A stretch of DNA of 64,000 bases from positions 26,756 through 90,755 of the forward strand of contig DJUX01000008.1 of assembly GCA_002440665.1 (NCBI GenBank), given 5' to 3'. Position numbers and translations under genes: made by a program. Position 1 is the stretch's first letter, and each line of letters starts with the position of its first letter. The notes beneath the pieces are model-generated. The model ran no database searches. It saw only the letters and a program-made list of their open reading frames with translations, and was not told the DNA's origin. This DNA comes from Dechloromonas sp. UBA6271 (GTDB lineage: Bacteria; Pseudomonadota; Gammaproteobacteria; Burkholderiales; Rhodocyclaceae). Positions 8,662 to 18,251 of the stretch are shown in pieces.

Positions 8662-9588
8662 TTAGAGATCGGCCAGCGAACGCAGATGGGCGCCGACGCT
8701 ACGCGCCAGCGACGTCATCACGTAACCGCCTTCGAGCATGGAAACGATGCGCTTCTCCGAGAATTGCGCGGCGACCTTTTTCAGTTCCTCGGTACACCAG
8801 GCGTAATCCTTCTCCAGCAACTTCAGGCCGCCCATATCGTCCTCGTAATGCCCGTCGAAACCAGCCGAGATGAAGATCATCTGCGGCTTGAATTCCTTCA
8901 GGCGCGGCATCCAGACCTGGGTCACCGCATCGCGGAACTCTTCGCCGCCGCAACCTGCAGCCAGCGGCACGTTGCACATGTTGGCTGCCGGCTTGTCGGC
9001 GCCGCTGTACGGGTAGAACGGGTGCTGGAAGATGCTGCACATCAACACCTGCTCGTCGCCGGCGAAACAGTCTTCGGTGCCGTTGCCGTGATGGACGTCG
9101 AAATCGATGATGGCGACCCGCTCCAGACCATGCGCCTTCAGTGCATGGCGAGCGGCGACACCGATGTTGTTGAAGAAGCAGAAGCCCATCGGGTTGGCCT
9201 TCTCGGCGTGGTGACCGGGCGGGCGGACAGCGCAAAAGGCATTCTCGATTTCACCCTTCATGACCAGGTCGACCGCATGACACCCGGCGCCGGCAGCACG
9301 CAGCGCCGCCTGCCAGGTATGCGGATTCATCGCGGTATCCGGGTCGAGGTGAACTACACCGTGTTCCGGCGAGGCACGCTTGATGCGTTCCAGATGCGAT
9401 GCCGGATGCACGCGCAGCAGTTGCTCGAAGGTAGCGAGCGGCGCGTCGTAGTAAACAAAATAAGCATCGATCCCCTGGGCAATCAGGTGATCGTTGATGG
9501 CGGTAAGGCGTTGCGGGCATTCCGGGTGATGCGAACCCATGTCATGCAACTGGCAGTCGCGATGGGTGATGATGGCGGTGGTTGTCAC
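8662..9588 (-). CDS. HDAC-like zinc amidohydrolase (acetylpolyamine/protein deacetylase family)
   Basis: This 308-residue enzyme belongs to the arginase-deacetylase fold that removes acyl groups from lysines, polyamines or acetoin-pathway substrates. Visible active-site elements are RPPGHHAE near residue 140, IIDFDVHHGNGT near residue 177 with zinc ligands Asp and His, and the second zinc Asp in SAGFDGHYEDDMGG near residue 260. The start is GTG at 9588; the protein begins with TTTAIITHRDCQLHD, usual for the class II-like bacterial group. The natural substrate cannot be deduced. It faces the MoxR operon divergently across 117 bases, a likely shared promoter region. Confidence 0.9.
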   Translation of the reverse strand: MTTTAIITHRDCQLHDMGSHHPECPQRLTAINDHLIAQGIDAYFVYYDAPLATFEQLLRVHPASHLERIKRASPEHGVVHLDPDTAMNPHTWQAALRAAGAGCHAVDLVMKGEIENAFCAVRPPGHHAEKANPMGFCFFNNIGVAARHALKAHGLERVAIIDFDVHHGNGTEDCFAGDEQVLMCSIFQHPFYPYSGADKPAANMCNVPLAAGCGGEEFRDAVTQVWMPRLKEFKPQMIFISAGFDGHYEDDMGGLKLLEKDYAWCTEELKKVAAQFSEKRIVSMLEGGYVMTSLARSVGAHLRSLADL

Positions 9589-9705
9589 TCGTTATCTCTC
9601 TCCAAACCGGCGCACTGTGCGGCGCACGTTGAAATGTCATTATCGACCCAATCAGCGCGCCGCTTCAAGCATTAGAATGGTTTCCGCTTACATTTTCGGA
9701 ATACC

Positions 9706-10656
9706 ATGATGCCGGGTGTCACCCGCTCAACCCTGAGCACAAAGCCACGACCGCTCGACCCGGTCCTCGCGGCAGCCAGCCGTGTCATCCTGGGCAAGGA
9801 TCGCGAAATCCGCCAGGCGTTGGCCTGCCTGCTGGCCGGAGGACACCTGCTGATCGAGGATCTGCCCGGCGTCGGCAAGACCACCCTCGCCCACGCGCTG
9901 GCCCGCCTGCTCGGCCTCGCCTTCTCGCGCATCCAGTTCACCAGCGACCTGCTGCCGGCCGACATCACCGGCGTTTCGATCTACGAACGCCAGACTGGCG
10001 AATTCCGCTTCCTGCCCGGCCCGGTCTTCGCACAAATGGTGCTGGCCGACGAGATCAACCGCGCCACGCCCAAAACCCAGAGTGCCCTGCTCGAAGCGAT
10101 GGAAGAACGCCAAGTGACGGTCGAGGGCGAAACCCGCCAGTTGCCCGAGCCGTTTTTCGTGATCGCGACACAGAATCCGTCGTACCAGATCGGCACCTTC
10201 CCGCTGCCCGAATCGCAGCTGGACCGTTTCCTGATGCGCATCGAACTCGGCTATCCCGAGCGCGGCGCCGAGCGCGCGCTGCTGGCGGCCGGCGGGCAGC
10301 GGGCGCTGGCCGATCAGTTGACACCCGTAATCGAGGCCAGCGATCTGCCCACCCTGCAGCGCGAAGTCACTGCCGTACACGCTGCCGAACCGCTGATCGA
10401 TTACGTGCAGGCGCTGATCGAGGCCAGCCGCCGCGACCCGGCATTTCAGCACGGCCTGTCGCCGCGCGCCGGCCTGGCGCTGCTCGCCGCGTCACGCGCC
10501 GGAGCCTGGCTGGACGGGCGCGACATGGTGCTGCCGGACGACGTTCAGGAAATGCTGCCTTTTGTCGCCCGCCACCGCCTGCGCTCGACGCAGGGCACCG
10601 GCATGGCCCGGGCGGAGGACATCGCGGCGCTCATCCGCGCCGTGCCAATTCCCTGA
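9706..10656 (+). CDS. MoxR-family AAA+ ATPase
   Basis: This 316-residue AAA+ ATPase is probably a chaperone that acts with the neighbouring DUF58 and transglutaminase proteins. Walker A is GVGKTT (55-60) and Walker B is VLADEINRA (112-120). SQLDRF and ATQNP motifs typical of MoxR follow. It starts a cluster in which the next start lies four bases after its stop and later genes overlap by ATGA, so the four genes form one transcript. In this widespread arrangement the ATPase is thought to help assemble or regulate membrane-associated complexes; that role is known only by association. Confidence 0.93.
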   Translation: MMPGVTRSTLSTKPRPLDPVLAAASRVILGKDREIRQALACLLAGGHLLIEDLPGVGKTTLAHALARLLGLAFSRIQFTSDLLPADITGVSIYERQTGEFRFLPGPVFAQMVLADEINRATPKTQSALLEAMEERQVTVEGETRQLPEPFFVIATQNPSYQIGTFPLPESQLDRFLMRIELGYPERGAERALLAAGGQRALADQLTPVIEASDLPTLQREVTAVHAAEPLIDYVQALIEASRRDPAFQHGLSPRAGLALLAASRAGAWLDGRDMVLPDDVQEMLPFVARHRLRSTQGTGMARAEDIAALIRAVPIP

Positions 10657-10660
10657 CGCC

Positions 10661-11617
10661 GTGCGCCTGATCGACAAGCTCAAGCGCCGCCTGTTTCGCT
10701 GGCAGAGCGACGGCAGCGCACCACTGCGCCTGACCCAGCGCCGCATCTTCATCCTGCCGACGCGCGCCGGCCTGCTCTTTGCCGCCGCCCTGCTCGCCAT
10801 GCTGACCGGCGCCATCAATTACAACCTGGCGCTCGGCCATGCCCTGGTTTTCCTGCTCGCCGGCCTGGCGCTGGTCGGCATGGTGCACGCCTTCCGCAAC
10901 CTGCATGGCCTGAGCATCGCGCCCGGGCGCTGTCTGCCGGTATTTGCCGGCGACCTCGCGCTCTTTCCGCTCCAGCTTTCGAGCGACCGGGCCTCGCCGC
11001 GGCTGGCGCTCGAATTGCGCGCCGGCGATGGCCAGCCGGCCGTCACCTGCGCCGTCGCCGCACACGGGCTGACCGATACCGCCGTGCCCGTGACCACCAC
11101 CCGGCGCGGCTGGCTGGAACTGCCGCGGACGCGACTGGCGACCACCTATCCGCTCGGACTGTTCGTCGCCTGGAGCTATCTGCAGCCGGCGATGCGTTGC
11201 CTGGTCTACCCGCAGCCCCTGCCGACACCGCTGCCGCCGCTGCAGGCGGCAATCCGCAGTGGCGACCAGCGTGGCGGCAACGGGCAGGAGGATTTTGCCG
11301 GCTTCCGCGAGCGCCAGCCGGCCGACTCGCCACGTCATGTCGCCTGGAAAGCCAGCGCCCGCGATGGCGGGCAGCGGCCACTGCTGGTCAAACAATTCGC
11401 CGGCGGCGCCCAGCATGAACTGCAGCTCGACTGGTCGCTGACGCCGGAGGCTACCGCACCGGAAACCCGCATCGCGATCCTCGCCGGCTGGGTACTGGCG
11501 GCCGAGGAAGCCGGCGCCTGTTACGGTCTACGCCTGCCGGGGCATGAAATTGCGCCAGGCAACGGCGACCTGCACCGCCACCGTTGCCTCGAAGCACTGG
11601 CGCTCTTTCCGGCATGA
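10661..11617 (+). CDS. DUF58 domain protein
   Basis: This 318-residue protein is the usual partner of MoxR ATPases. Two hydrophobic segments between about residues 30 and 80 form a membrane hairpin. The DUF58 signature appears as DFAGFRERQPADSPRHVAWK near residue 215, equivalent to the family's REY-PGD-R-IDWK motif. The start is taken as GTG at 10661, four bases after the moxR stop, because upstream extensions lie inside moxR. Its 3' end overlaps the transglutaminase gene by four bases (ATGA). Its biochemical role is unknown. Confidence 0.88.
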   Translation: MRLIDKLKRRLFRWQSDGSAPLRLTQRRIFILPTRAGLLFAAALLAMLTGAINYNLALGHALVFLLAGLALVGMVHAFRNLHGLSIAPGRCLPVFAGDLALFPLQLSSDRASPRLALELRAGDGQPAVTCAVAAHGLTDTAVPVTTTRRGWLELPRTRLATTYPLGLFVAWSYLQPAMRCLVYPQPLPTPLPPLQAAIRSGDQRGGNGQEDFAGFRERQPADSPRHVAWKASARDGGQRPLLVKQFAGGAQHELQLDWSLTPEATAPETRIAILAGWVLAAEEAGACYGLRLPGHEIAPGNGDLHRHRCLEALALFPA

Positions 11618-13554
11618 GTACGCGCCCAGCCGAGGCCCTCGACCGCGGCGCCGCGCCATGGCTGTTCGCCACCGCGCTGGCGACGACGCTGCCGCATGCC
11701 GAACATCAGCCGCTGTGGCTGAGCGCCCTGAGCGCCACGATCTTTGCCTGGGCCGGCTGGCTGTGGTGGCGCAACGAGCGTCTGCCCGGCCGCTGGCCGC
11801 TGATACTGCTGGTGGCGGTGGCCTGCGGCGGCGTGCTGTTCGAGTTCCGCACCCTGTTCGGGCGCGATGCCGGCGTCGCCATGCTGGTCGTCTTCATGGC
11901 CATGAAGCTGCTCGAACTGCGCAGCCGGCGCGATGCGACCGTGATCGTCACGCTGGGTTACTTTCTGCTGCTGACGCATTATTTCTACTCGCAGAGCATC
12001 CCGACCGGCGTCTGGCTGCTGTCCACGATGACGCTGGTCACCGCCACCCTGATCCGCCTGCATGGCGGCGCGGTGAGTACGCCGGCGGCAACGCTGCGCT
12101 ATGCCGGCCTGCTGACGCTGCAGGCCCTCCCTTTCATGCTGGTCCTCTACCTCCTGTTCCCGCGCGTCGCCGGGCCGCTCTGGGGTCTGCCGCAGGATGC
12201 CCATAGCGGGCGCAGCGGTTTGTCAGAGCAGATGGCGCCGGGCAACATCGCCAATCTCGCACTGAGTGGTGAAATCGCCTTTCGCGTCCGCTTCGCCGAG
12301 CCGGCGCCGGCTCGCGGCCAACTTTACTGGCGTGGTCCGGTCCTGGAATACTACGACGGCAGGACCTGGCGGCCACAACCAAGCCGACTGCGACCGCCGC
12401 AGATCGAGGCACTGTCACCGGCGCTGGCCTACGAAACCACGCTCGAAGCGCACCAGCAGCGCTGGCTGCTGGCACTCGACGCACCGGGCACGCTGCCTGG
12501 CGATTTGACCCTTGACAGCACGTTGACCGCAACCAACCGGGTACCGCTCACCCAGCGCCAGCGTTTTTCTCTGACAGCGATCCTTGATTACCGCTTCAAT
12601 CGTGAGGAAGACCAGGCCGTCCTGCGCCGCAATCTCGCCCTCCCCGCCAATGCCAACCCCCGCTCGCGCGAGCTGGCCGAATCCTGGCGGCAGGCCGAGC
12701 CCGATCCGGAACGGCTGGTGCAAAAGGCATTGACGCTGTTTTCCGGCGCCAGCTTCGCCTACACGCTACAGCCGCCGCTGCTCGGCGAACACCCGGTCGA
12801 TGATTTCCTTTTCGTCACCCAGCGCGGCTTCTGCGAACACTACGCTTCCGCCTTCGTCGTCCTGATGCGCGCGGCTGGCGTACCGGCACGCATCGTCACC
12901 GGCTATCAGGGCGGCGAGGCGAACCCGGTCGACGGCTTCGTCGTCGTCCGGCAGTCCGATGCCCATGCCTGGGCCGAAGTCTGGTTCGCCGGCCGCGGCT
13001 GGACGCGCGTCGACCCGACCGCAGCCGTTTCTCCAAGCCGTGTCGAGAACGGCATCGCCGCCGCGATGCCGGCCGGCGAACCCTTGCCGGCGCTGATCCA
13101 GCTGCGCAGCGACTGGCTGCGCACCCTACAGTTCCGCTGGGAGGCGATCAACAACGCGTGGAACCAGTACGTCCTCGGCTACAACCCGGAACGCCAACGC
13201 GAACTGCTCGGCCGTCTCGGTCTACCCGATGCCGACTGGCGCAATCTGGCAGCCACCCTGGCAATCATCTGCGGCACGCTACTGCTGGCCATTACCGCCT
13301 GGGCCCTGTACCAGCGACCGCGCCTCGACCCGGCCGCCCGCCTGTGGCAAAAAGCCTTGCACCGGCTGGCCCGAAGACAAGTAAACTGCCCCCCTTGGGA
13401 AACGCCGCTGGCGCTTGCCCGGCGCCTCGAAGACGAGCGCCCGGCGCTGGCCCCGGCCGTCCTGAAAGTTGTCGACGCCTACCTGCAAGCGCGCTACAGC
13501 GGCATCCTGGACGATTTGAAGAAACTGCGTGCCGCCATCAGGCGGCTCCCCTGA
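11614..13554 (+). CDS. TgpA-like membrane protein with transglutaminase-type domain
   Basis: This 646-residue protein has about six N-terminal transmembrane helices (to about residue 180), then a large periplasmic region with a papain-like transglutaminase core. The catalytic triad is visible as Cys407 (QRGFCEHYA), His451 (SDAHAWAEVW) and Asp467 (RVDPT). One more membrane helix near residue 555 precedes a cytoplasmic tail with the common DUF4129-like end. The start at 11614 overlaps the DUF58 stop; an upstream TTG is less likely. TgpA in Pseudomonas is essential and periplasmic, but its substrate is unknown. Stop and start overlap mltB by one base. Confidence 0.92.
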   Translation: MSTRPAEALDRGAAPWLFATALATTLPHAEHQPLWLSALSATIFAWAGWLWWRNERLPGRWPLILLVAVACGGVLFEFRTLFGRDAGVAMLVVFMAMKLLELRSRRDATVIVTLGYFLLLTHYFYSQSIPTGVWLLSTMTLVTATLIRLHGGAVSTPAATLRYAGLLTLQALPFMLVLYLLFPRVAGPLWGLPQDAHSGRSGLSEQMAPGNIANLALSGEIAFRVRFAEPAPARGQLYWRGPVLEYYDGRTWRPQPSRLRPPQIEALSPALAYETTLEAHQQRWLLALDAPGTLPGDLTLDSTLTATNRVPLTQRQRFSLTAILDYRFNREEDQAVLRRNLALPANANPRSRELAESWRQAEPDPERLVQKALTLFSGASFAYTLQPPLLGEHPVDDFLFVTQRGFCEHYASAFVVLMRAAGVPARIVTGYQGGEANPVDGFVVVRQSDAHAWAEVWFAGRGWTRVDPTAAVSPSRVENGIAAAMPAGEPLPALIQLRSDWLRTLQFRWEAINNAWNQYVLGYNPERQRELLGRLGLPDADWRNLAATLAIICGTLLLAITAWALYQRPRLDPAARLWQKALHRLARRQVNCPPWETPLALARRLEDERPALAPAVLKVVDAYLQARYSGILDDLKKLRAAIRRLP

Positions 13555-14558
13555 TGGAGAAAGACTTGAAACACACCCTTGCCGCCCTGTTACTTGCTGC
13601 CAGCACCTGCCTGACCCAGGCCGCGACGCCGATGTCCGGTTTTGCCGGCAACCCGGAGGTGGTCGACTTCGCCCGCGACCTCGAGCAGCGCGAAGGTTTC
13701 AACGCCGAGCAGCTATTGGAGCAGTTCGCGCAGATTCGCCCCAATGCCAAGGTTCTCGAATTGATCAAGCCGCCGGCTTCGCCGTTGCAGCGCTCGTGGG
13801 AACGTTATCGGCCGCGCTTCCTGAACGAGCGGCGGATCAACTGGGGCGTGCAGTTCTGGCAGGAAAACCAGGTTAGCCTGGCACGCGCCCGTGCCACCTA
13901 CGGGGTGCCGGAAGAAATCATCGTCGCCATCATCGGCGTCGAAACCGAATACGGGCGCAACATGGGTAATTTCCGCGTGCTCGAAGCGCTGGCCACACTG
14001 GCCTTCTACTATCCGCGGCGTGCCGATTTCTTCCGTACCGAACTCGAACAGTTCCTGTTGCTGGCGCGTGAAAACGGCATGGATCCGCTCAACATCCGCG
14101 GCTCCTTCGCCGGCGCCATCGGCATTCCGCAGTTCATGCCGGGCAGCCAGCGGCGTTATGCGGTCGACTTCGATGGCGACCGCAAAGTCGACCTCTACGG
14201 CAGCGTCGACGACGCCATCGGCAGCGTCGCCCGCTTTCTTGAACAACACGGCTGGCAGGCCGGACAGGCGGTTGCCGTCCCCGCACGCACGCGCGGCGAA
14301 CCCGAGCGCAGCCTGATCGAGGCGGGCATCCAGCCGACACTGAAAGTAGCCGATCTGGCGCAGCAGGGAATAACCGGGAGCGCCGACCCGCAGGCCGTGG
14401 TAACGCTGGTCGATCTGGTTTCACCGGGCCGGGCGACGGAATACTGGCTCGGCTTCGACAATTTTTACGTCATCACCCGCTACAACCGCTCCAGCTTCTA
14501 CGCCATGTCGGTGTCCCAGCTGGCCGAGGAAATCCGGGCGCGCATGCCGCGCCAATGA
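13554..14558 (+). CDS. mltB: Lytic murein transglycosylase B
   Basis: This periplasmic enzyme cleaves the glycan strands of peptidoglycan, leaving 1,6-anhydro-muramyl ends. An N-terminal signal peptide of about 24 residues ends in TCLTQA and has no lipobox, so it is probably soluble rather than lipid-anchored. The catalytic glutamate is Glu130 in VETEYGRN. The SFAGAIGIPQFMPGS motif that follows is diagnostic of the MltB family. The start ATG shares a base with the stop of the transglutaminase gene. Coupling of a wall hydrolase to the MoxR cluster suggests an envelope role for the operon. Confidence 0.93.
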   Translation: MEKDLKHTLAALLLAASTCLTQAATPMSGFAGNPEVVDFARDLEQREGFNAEQLLEQFAQIRPNAKVLELIKPPASPLQRSWERYRPRFLNERRINWGVQFWQENQVSLARARATYGVPEEIIVAIIGVETEYGRNMGNFRVLEALATLAFYYPRRADFFRTELEQFLLLARENGMDPLNIRGSFAGAIGIPQFMPGSQRRYAVDFDGDRKVDLYGSVDDAIGSVARFLEQHGWQAGQAVAVPARTRGEPERSLIEAGIQPTLKVADLAQQGITGSADPQAVVTLVDLVSPGRATEYWLGFDNFYVITRYNRSSFYAMSVSQLAEEIRARMPRQ

Positions 14559-14563
14559 TGCGG

Positions 14564-15499
14564 CTAAAGTAGCGCGTCACGCGCGATGCCGCCCCGCTTG
14601 ACGATCTTGCGCAGGCGGTCGAGGGCTTCCACCTGGATCTGCCGGACACGTTCCCGGGTCAGACCCAGTTCGCTGGCCAGCACGTCGAGCGTCGATACAT
14701 CGGCGCCGTTCAGCCCGTAGCGCCGTTCGATGACCTGGCGCTGGCGTGCCGTGAGTTGCCCCAGCCAGTCGTCGAGCAGCGAGTCCGTCTCGCTGGACTG
14801 CAGCAGGGTTTCGGGATTGACCGCAGATTCATCGGCAATCGCCTCACCGATCGTATGACTCGGGTCGATCTCCAGCGGCGCATCGAGCGAGGCAATGTGC
14901 TCGTTGAGCTGCAGGATGCGCCGCACGTCGGCGACCGGGCGGTCGATCAGCGCGGCAATGCGCTCGACCGATGTCTCGCGGTTCGCTGCCGATTCGAGGT
15001 GACGGATGGCGCGCAGCACCAGGTTGATTTCCTTGACCACATGCACAGGCAAGCGAATGGTGCGCGACTGGTTCATGATGCCGCGCTCGATGCTCTGGCG
15101 CACCCACCAGGTCGCGTAAGTCGAAAAACGGAAACCGCGTTCGGGGTCGAATTTTTCCAGCGCATGAATCAGGCCGAGATTGCCCTCCTCGACCAGGTCG
15201 AGCAGCGGTATGCCGCGGTTCAGGTAATGCTTGGCAATATTCACAACCAGGCGCAGGTTGTGCTCGATCATCTTCTGGCGCGCCAAAAAATCGCCGGCAC
15301 ACACCAGGCGAGCCGTCGCCACCTCTTCTTCCGGCGTCAGCAGCGGCTTGGCGCCGATTTCATTCAGGTAAAGTTGAGTGACATCCTCGAGCAACTCGAG
15401 TTCCGGGGCGACCGGCTCGGGATCGGGCAGCGGCGCCAGGTCGGCCTCGGCCGACGCCAGTTCATCGTCTTCCGAATCCTCCGCCACTCCGGACATCAT
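14564..15499 (-). CDS. rpoS: RNA polymerase sigma factor RpoS
   Basis: This 311-residue group 2 sigma factor drives general stress and stationary-phase transcription. An acidic N-terminus (about residues 5-35) precedes region 1.2 (TQLYLNEIGAKPLL), region 2 (FDPERGFRFSTYATWWVRQS) and region 4 with the HTH TRERVRQIQVEAL. The gene overlaps the nlpD stop, with two adjacent candidate ATGs at 15499 and 15496. This matches the classical surE-pcm-nlpD-rpoS order, in which an rpoS promoter often lies inside nlpD. Confidence 0.96.
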   Translation of the reverse strand: MMSGVAEDSEDDELASAEADLAPLPDPEPVAPELELLEDVTQLYLNEIGAKPLLTPEEEVATARLVCAGDFLARQKMIEHNLRLVVNIAKHYLNRGIPLLDLVEEGNLGLIHALEKFDPERGFRFSTYATWWVRQSIERGIMNQSRTIRLPVHVVKEINLVLRAIRHLESAANRETSVERIAALIDRPVADVRRILQLNEHIASLDAPLEIDPSHTIGEAIADESAVNPETLLQSSETDSLLDDWLGQLTARQRQVIERRYGLNGADVSTLDVLASELGLTRERVRQIQVEALDRLRKIVKRGGIARDALL

Positions 15500-16473
15500 C
15501 TTTTCGGCAGGTAGAGCGACGGGTCGGTCGGCTTGCCCTGCTTGCGAATCTCGAAATGCAGCTTGACTGAATCGCTGTCGGTACTACCCATTTCGGCGAT
15601 CTTCTGACCACGGGTCACTTGCTGGCCTTCCTTGACCAGTATCTTGCGGTTGTGTGCGTAAGCCGAGAGGAAGGTCGCGTTGTGCTTGACGATCACCAGT
15701 TCGCCGTAGCCACGTAAACCGGCACCGGCATAGACCACCTTGCCATCGGCTGCCGCCTGCACGGGATCGCCGGACTTGCCGCCAAAATCGATGCCCTTGT
15801 TGCCGGAATCACTATAGGGCGACATCACCTTGCCTGACGACGGCCACTGCCACGCCACGTCATCGGGGCCGATAGCCGTCGCCGGCTCCGCCTTCGGTTC
15901 GGGCTTGGCTTCAGGCGGCGGCTCGGTTTTTGGCTCCGACTTGGGGTCGACCGCAGCAAGTGTCGTTTTCGGTGTCGCCTCGCCGCTCCGGTTCAGGCGC
16001 GCATAAGCTTCATCGGAATACGGTTCCTTGCCGCCACGTGGCTCACGCTTGAGTCCGTCACTGGAAATCGAAGTCGTCGTCGGCGCCGAGGCACTCACGA
16101 CCTTGCCCGGCGCATCCAGCGACTGCGTTTCGACAACCGGCGCCGTGACTACGGGCTGGGCAACGACCGCGCCACCCGCCGCTGTTGTGACTGCTCCCAG
16201 CGGCGCCACGCGCAGCACCTGGCCTTCGCGGATGGATCCCGCATTGGTAATGTTGTTCCACGCCGCCACATCCTTGTAATCCTGGCCGTGCTCCAGGGCG
16301 ATGCGGTACAGCGTGTCACCCCGCTTGACCGTGTAATACCCGGGGCCCGAAGGCGTAGCCACGGTGCTCGGGCGCATCTGCCCCGAACTACGATCGACCG
16401 TCGGTGCCGGTGGCTGGGACATGCAACCCGCCAACAACATGGCGGAAACCAATGGGGCAAATACGCGAATCAT
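15496..16473 (-). CDS. nlpD: Lipoprotein NlpD, LysM plus degenerate M23 domain
   Basis: This outer-membrane lipoprotein activates septal amidases. The lipobox LLAGC puts the lipidated cysteine at residue 17. A LysM peptidoglycan-binding domain follows (about 46-90, YTVKRGDTLYRIA). A long Pro/Glu/Lys linker leads to a C-terminal LytM/M23 domain that begins NKGIDFGGKSG. The first metal-ligand histidine of active M23 enzymes is replaced by Asn, as in E. coli NlpD, so it should be an activator rather than a hydrolase. The start overlaps the pcm stop by four bases and the stop overlaps rpoS. Confidence 0.94.
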   Translation of the reverse strand: MIRVFAPLVSAMLLAGCMSQPPAPTVDRSSGQMRPSTVATPSGPGYYTVKRGDTLYRIALEHGQDYKDVAAWNNITNAGSIREGQVLRVAPLGAVTTAAGGAVVAQPVVTAPVVETQSLDAPGKVVSASAPTTTSISSDGLKREPRGGKEPYSDEAYARLNRSGEATPKTTLAAVDPKSEPKTEPPPEAKPEPKAEPATAIGPDDVAWQWPSSGKVMSPYSDSGNKGIDFGGKSGDPVQAAADGKVVYAGAGLRGYGELVIVKHNATFLSAYAHNRKILVKEGQQVTRGQKIAEMGSTDSDSVKLHFEIRKQGKPTDPSLYLPKR

Positions 16474-17132
16474 TGTGTTCCTGCGAGAAGAGGGACAAAG
16501 CGAACGGGATCGAGCCGGGTTTCGACAAAGGCCTGCGGCGTCCGTTCGATGAACGAAAGATACTGTTCACTCGTACCAACTGGCAAGACCAGGCGGCCAC
16601 CGAGCGCCAGTTGCTCAAGCAACGCCGGCGGCACCTTCAGGCCGGCCGCCGCGACGATGATGCTGTCGAAAGGCCCGGCCTCGGGCAACCCGAACTGGCC
16701 ATCGGCGTGCTTGAGGCGCACATTGAACTGCTTCAACTGGCGCATGTTGGCCTTGGCCTTTTCCAGCAACGGCGCCAGCCGTTCGAGCGAATAGACCTCG
16801 GAGGTCAGTTGCGCCAGCACCGCTGCCTGATAGCCGCATCCGGCACCGACCTCGAGTGTTTTGCCCAGCGTCGTCCTGCCGTTGAGCAGCAACTCGATCA
16901 TGCGGGCAACCACGAAGGGCTGAGAAATCGTCTGCCCCATCCCCAGCGGCAACGCGGTGTCTTCATAGGCGCGCGACGCCAGCGCTTCCTCGACAAAGAC
17001 ATGGCGCGGCACCGCCGCCATCGCCCTGAGCACGGCCTCGTTGCGGATGCCCTTTTCGCGCAGGCGCTCGATCATGCGCGCTCGCGTCCGCTGCGAAGTC
17101 ATCCCGATGCCATGCAGGCCGCTGGTCGTCAT
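16470..17132 (-). CDS. pcm: Protein-L-isoaspartate O-methyltransferase
   Basis: This 220-residue SAM-dependent enzyme repairs isoaspartyl residues in damaged proteins. The SAM motif LEVGAGCGYQAAVLA is clear, as are the family motifs VPRHVFV and GQTISQPFVVARM. The ATG at 17132 overlaps the surE stop by four bases; a longer in-frame reading into surE is Cys/Arg-rich and implausible. It sits in the surE-pcm-nlpD-rpoS operon and overlaps nlpD by four bases. Confidence 0.95.
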   Translation of the reverse strand: MTTSGLHGIGMTSQRTRARMIERLREKGIRNEAVLRAMAAVPRHVFVEEALASRAYEDTALPLGMGQTISQPFVVARMIELLLNGRTTLGKTLEVGAGCGYQAAVLAQLTSEVYSLERLAPLLEKAKANMRQLKQFNVRLKHADGQFGLPEAGPFDSIIVAAAGLKVPPALLEQLALGGRLVLPVGTSEQYLSFIERTPQAFVETRLDPVRFVPLLAGTQ

Positions 17133-17869
17133 TGCATCCAGTGCGTGATGGCCGAAAGCTGCGCCGTATGTGTGAGATCGATCTGCAGGGGCGTGATCGA
17201 CACGCAACCGCGCTCGACGGCATTGAAATCGGTTCCCAGCCCGGCATCGGCCGCAGCACCCGCAGCACCAACCCAATAGACGGTTTCATTGCGTGGCGAA
17301 CGCATCGTCACCACCGGTTCGGCCTTGTGCCGTCGGCCGAGCCGGGTGACCTCGGTGCCCTGCAGATCAGCGTAAGGAATATCCGGCACATTAACATTCA
17401 AAAGCACCGGCTCGCGAATCGGATTGCCGATAAAACGTTCGACTAGTTCGCGTGCCACGCGGCCGGCGGTATTGAAGTTTTCGCCGGCATGGCTGGTCAA
17501 TGAAATTGCAATCGAGGGAATACCCAACAAAAAGCCTTCCGTCGCTGCTGCCACCGTTCCCGAATAAATGGTGTCATCACCCATATTCGCACCGTGATTA
17601 ATCCCGGAAACAATAATGTCCGGCAAATAATCGAGCATTCCGGTAACTGCCAGATGAACGCAATCGGTGGGCGTACCATTAACGAAATAAAACCCGTTTG
17701 CCGCCTTTTTCAAAAAAAGCGGCCGGTCTAGCGTCAGGGAATTGCTCGCACCGCTTCTATCTCGCTCCGGTGCAACGACAACAACCTCGCCAAGCCCGGC
17801 AAGCGCATCGGCCAGAGCCTCAATACCGGGGGCAAAATAGCCGTCGTCGTTACTTAATAGAATGCGCAT
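17129..17869 (-). CDS. surE: 5'-nucleotidase SurE
   Basis: This 246-residue metal-dependent nucleotide phosphatase takes part in stationary-phase survival. The metal site starts at the extreme N-terminus (MRILLSNDDGYFAPG), and SGINHGANMGDDTIYSGTV near residue 90 completes the active site. Size and motifs match the family exactly. It begins the operon that continues through pcm and nlpD to rpoS and lies three bases after the H-NS gene on the same strand. Confidence 0.96.
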   Translation of the reverse strand: MRILLSNDDGYFAPGIEALADALAGLGEVVVVAPERDRSGASNSLTLDRPLFLKKAANGFYFVNGTPTDCVHLAVTGMLDYLPDIIVSGINHGANMGDDTIYSGTVAAATEGFLLGIPSIAISLTSHAGENFNTAGRVARELVERFIGNPIREPVLLNVNVPDIPYADLQGTEVTRLGRRHKAEPVVTMRSPRNETVYWVGAAGAAADAGLGTDFNAVERGCVSITPLQIDLTHTAQLSAITHWMQ

Positions 17870-17871
17870 TA

Positions 17872-18186
17872 TCAGACGGTCAGCGAATCAAGCGTACCGC
17901 CCTTGACCAACCATTCGGCAACCCATTTCGGTTGACGGCCGCGCCCGGTCCATTCAAGCGTCTCATTTTCCGGGTGGCGATACTTGACCTTCACCTTACC
18001 CGTCGGCGCCTTGATTTTCACTTCCTTGCCCACCAATTCTTCCAGCGCAAAACCGCGGGCTTTGGCAAAAGCACGTACTTCATTCAGAATATTGGCTTTA
18101 TCCTGGGCTTCACGGCGCTTTAACTCGACGGGAATCTGTTGTTGCAGGTCACGTAACTGGGCAGGGGTGAGAGAAGACAAATCCAT
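17872..18186 (-). CDS. H-NS family nucleoid protein
   Basis: This 104-residue DNA-binding protein is of the beta-proteobacterial H-NS type. Residues 1-60 form a coiled-coil oligomerisation region (LTPAQLRDLQQQIPVELKRR). The C-terminal DNA-binding motif is WTGRGRQPKWV near residue 80. H-NS proteins silence AT-rich foreign DNA. It sits between surE and the tRNA-Pro fragment, and its start is preceded by a GGAGG-type ribosome site. It may be cotranscribed with surE, whose start lies only two bases after its stop. Confidence 0.92.
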   Translation of the reverse strand: MDLSSLTPAQLRDLQQQIPVELKRREAQDKANILNEVRAFAKARGFALEELVGKEVKIKAPTGKVKVKYRHPENETLEWTGRGRQPKWVAEWLVKGGTLDSLTV

Positions 18187-18251
18187 GATTACCTCCTTTA
18201 ATAAAATGGTGGAAACAATCTAATTTGTCTTAATCAATTTTTCAACAGTTA

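Noticed and set aside
7355..8665. Open frame of 436 codons opposite lysC
   Set aside because: It runs fully antisense to a clear aspartate kinase; no domain is recognisable and the composition is that of a reverse-frame shadow.
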